NCBI GenBank assembly: GCA_016839865.1
Contig: JAEOTN010000062.1
Location: 1 to 7,253, forward strand
DNA from: Promethearchaeota archaeon
GTDB taxonomy: Archaea; Asgardarchaeota; Lokiarchaeia; Sigynarchaeales; MK-D1
Direction of reading: 5' to 3'
DNA: 7,253 nucleotides
In this document: positions 5,570 through 7,253 of the stretch, one piece after another
Numbering within the stretch: the stretch's first letter is position 1
Layout: each line of letters opens with the position of its first letter
The notes under the pieces: model-generated
Told to the model about the DNA's origin: nothing
Seen by the model: the letters and a program-made list of their open reading frames with translations, nothing else
Database searches by the model: none
Program-made: the position numbers and the translations under genes

Positions 5570-6658
5570 ATGGAACAATATTACATCATTATCGCTTTTA
5601 CTGGTCTACTGATAATGATTTCACTATATGGTAGTGGAATTACTTACAAATATGTCAGAGCAACGAAAAATCGTTCTCTAGGAGCTTTTGCTCTTTCTTG
5701 GCTTTTTTGGTCAATTTCATATGGGTGTGAAATATGTGCAGCAATAGTCGAATATTATTTCCCATCTGAAGAGTATTGGAAATACCTTATTGTCTCTTGT
5801 TTTTTCTTTCAAATATCCGGAGTGTTTTCTTTTAGTCTGTTTGTAGATGAGAATTCAAAAGCAACAATTGGACCAGTAAAAATTACTGCAATTAGCATCA
5901 TTGGATCCTTATATCTAATTTTACCCTTTGTAACTCCTCAGTTACAATTTAGTAATGTTTCGCTATATATCGTAGACGGAATGCTATGGTGGGTGCAAAT
6001 GGCCTTTGGTTTGTTACATTTTCTAATTTCCTTAACGTGGATAACACGAATATGGAAAAACTCTCCAAAGAATACTAAAAGAGTCACCACAACGTTAATG
6101 CTGGTATTTACATCTAGTTCATTAGCTGCAATATCAATATATGTTACTAATGCACTTTTTGATTGGCCGATGATATTATTATATGTATTCCATGGAGGAG
6201 CAAGATTATCTATAGTAATTGCAATACAAATAGAGCCACGGATAATCAACATTCTTCCCTTTGTAGCTAATCGAGTCCTAGTAATCAACAGAAAATCTGG
6301 AGTCCTTCTATATGAATACTCTTGGACGGAGGAGGAACACAAAAATCTATCTTCATTTATTCATGGAATGCGAAAAGTGAGTCAAGAAACTTTTCGAGTT
6401 GGAGAATTGAAAAAATTAAATCTGGGTGAAGGATTAGTTCTTTTAGATTATACTGAGAATTTGACCTTTGCTCTGTTAACTACTAAATCAACCAAGTATC
6501 TTCAATTATGTTTCAAGAATTTCAAGGAGAGTTTTGTTAAAAAAGCAATAAAAGGGGATCTGAAATTGGATGGAGTAATAAATTCTGCTGATTTTGAGTT
6601 TGGGGATAATTTAGTTGAAAATTATTTCAAATATATCCCTTCGAGAAAAACAATGTAA
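5570..6658 (+). CDS. Seven-helix membrane protein with C-terminal longin-like cytosolic domain
   Basis: I do not recognise this 362-residue protein as a named family. Seven hydrophobic segments lie at about 5-26, 38-61, 71-92, 102-122, 135-157, 172-193 and 199-220. Basic loops (around 27-35 and 160-171) alternate with acidic or neutral ones, which gives an outside N-terminus and an inside C-terminus. This layout resembles the 7TM sensor regions of prokaryotic signalling proteins, but no histidine kinase, GGDEF or methyl-accepting domain follows. Residues about 235-330 have the pattern strand (VLVINR), turn SG, strand (VLLYEYSW), long helix (255-276), then strands KKLNLGE, GLVLLDYT and LTFALLTT, and a helix (308-326). 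That beta2-alpha-beta3-alpha order fits longin/roadblock-like domains. These often bind small GTPases or partner proteins, so a receptor or membrane scaffold role is plausible. Divergent from the phosphoribosyltransferase gene; convergent with the methyltransferase gene, with a 2-base gap. Confidence 0.8.
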   Translation: MEQYYIIIAFTGLLIMISLYGSGITYKYVRATKNRSLGAFALSWLFWSISYGCEICAAIVEYYFPSEEYWKYLIVSCFFFQISGVFSFSLFVDENSKATIGPVKITAISIIGSLYLILPFVTPQLQFSNVSLYIVDGMLWWVQMAFGLLHFLISLTWITRIWKNSPKNTKRVTTTLMLVFTSSSLAAISIYVTNALFDWPMILLYVFHGGARLSIVIAIQIEPRIINILPFVANRVLVINRKSGVLLYEYSWTEEEHKNLSSFIHGMRKVSQETFRVGELKKLNLGEGLVLLDYTENLTFALLTTKSTKYLQLCFKNFKESFVKKAIKGDLKLDGVINSADFEFGDNLVENYFKYIPSRKTM

Positions 6659-6660
6659 TA

Positions 6661-7251
6661 TTATGGGAGTTGATTTCCCCAAGAATCCCAACCAAGTGTT
6701 GTTTTTCGCGCAAACAACTCAATTTTGTGGATATTACCAAACAATGTGTTAATACGTTTACGCACTTCTTCAGGCTTTTGGGAATGTTGAATCCGTTCTG
6801 CTTCCACAAGTCCTTTAATGTTATTCACCTGTTTGTATTGTCCCATCTTTCCTTTCGTTCCAAAAATAACTATTTCCCAGCTTTTTAAGGTCCATGGACT
6901 AAAATTGTACCATTTTTTATTGTTTTTTGTAGTTTTTATCCAATTAAATGCGACAGTTTTGTATGTGAATCCCCAATGTTCGAGGACGTAAATACCTTCT
7001 TTTAAATGGGAGTCTACTACCCATAAAAAACAAGCTGCATCTTCTGCGATAATATTTCGAATGGGCAGTTTCGCTATTTCCTCATGTGACATGGTAGGAT
7101 AATGATTGTATTCCAGTTTATCATAATCCCTACCTCCATCTTGGAATTTTTTACTGGAAAACTTCCATGGAGGATCAGCATACACAATTTGATATTTCTT
7201 TCTAACAGAGTGAAGATCTTTTATGATTCCCATGGAATAACGCCTATGCAT
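6661..7251 (-). CDS. MT-A70 family adenine-N6 methyltransferase
   Basis: A 196-residue SAM-dependent methyltransferase that adds a methyl group to N6 of adenine, most likely in DNA. The catalytic DPPW is at 26-29 after YQIVYA. Family blocks follow in order: NHYPTMSHEEIAKLP (49-63), FLWVVDSHL (75-83), WGFTYKTVAFNWIK (93-106), FGTKGK (130-135), HSQKPEEVRKRI (156-167), IELFAR (177-182) and GWDSWGNQLP at the end. It therefore covers a complete small MT-A70 domain. The start is uncertain. ATG 7251 is two bases from the window edge, so the frame could extend further; ATG 7233 (residue 7) is an alternative that keeps all motifs. No restriction endonuclease or recognition subunit is visible, so it appears as an orphan here. 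Such small MT-A70 enzymes are common in phages and mobile elements, which makes horizontal origin possible. Confidence 0.9.
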   Translation of the reverse strand: MHRRYSMGIIKDLHSVRKKYQIVYADPPWKFSSKKFQDGGRDYDKLEYNHYPTMSHEEIAKLPIRNIIAEDAACFLWVVDSHLKEGIYVLEHWGFTYKTVAFNWIKTTKNNKKWYNFSPWTLKSWEIVIFGTKGKMGQYKQVNNIKGLVEAERIQHSQKPEEVRKRINTLFGNIHKIELFARKTTLGWDSWGNQLP

Positions 7252-7253
7252 TA

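Noticed and set aside
5938..6342. A 134-codon minus-strand open frame
   Set aside because: It is antisense to the 7TM-longin gene, whose helix and loop pattern shows that the plus strand is coding.
6641..6710. Convergent terminator between the 7TM and methyltransferase genes
   Set aside because: Only runs of five T's occur on each strand (about 6702-6706 plus, 6646-6650 minus), with no hairpin; too weak to annotate.
4686..7251. A defence island combining the phosphoribosyltransferase, 7TM protein and methyltransferase
   Set aside because: The three genes are divergent or convergent, not an operon, and no nuclease, toxin or NAD-degrading domain is present.

Overview
The window looks like a piece of an AT-rich archaeal chromosome, possibly from an Asgard (Heimdallarchaeia-like) lineage. 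The archaeal reading rests on two observations. Several genes have a TATA-like element about 25-27 bases before the start codon and no Shine-Dalgarno site, as in leaderless archaeal transcripts. One protein also ends in a region that resembles the small longin/roadblock-like domains common in archaea, especially Asgards. The lineage is an inference; there is no rRNA or other marker gene here. The window is gene-dense: no gap exceeds about 140 bases, and I see no RNA gene, CRISPR array or insertion sequence.

Left part (1-2400): a sugar transporter of the GPH (melibiose-permease-like) family runs leftward off the window edge. It is divergent from a peptidase C45 / acyl-CoA:6-APA acyltransferase-like amidohydrolase that runs rightward. 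The 126-base gap between them carries two outward-facing promoter candidates.

Middle part (2390-5432, all minus strand): in transcription order there is an orotate phosphoribosyltransferase-like gene, an M20 family metallopeptidase/deacylase with its own TATA element, and an alpha/beta hydrolase. The hydrolase starts 9 bases after the M20 stop, behind a Shine-Dalgarno site that overlaps that stop. These last two are almost certainly one transcription unit. The C45 enzyme meets them tail-to-tail with an 11-base overlap, so three amide/ester-bond hydrolases lie together. A shared role in breaking down or recycling acylated amino acids or peptides is possible but unproven.

Right part (5433-7253): a seven-helix membrane protein with a C-terminal longin-like cytosolic domain is divergent from the phosphoribosyltransferase. 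It converges, with a 2-base gap, on a leftward MT-A70 family adenine methyltransferase whose start lies at the window edge.

The most unusual items are the 7TM-longin-like architecture, the phosphoribosyltransferase with a rewritten PRPP loop and an enlarged catalytic loop, and GTG/TTG starts placed where leaderless transcripts would begin. I see no clearly defined new multi-gene defence or biosynthetic system.
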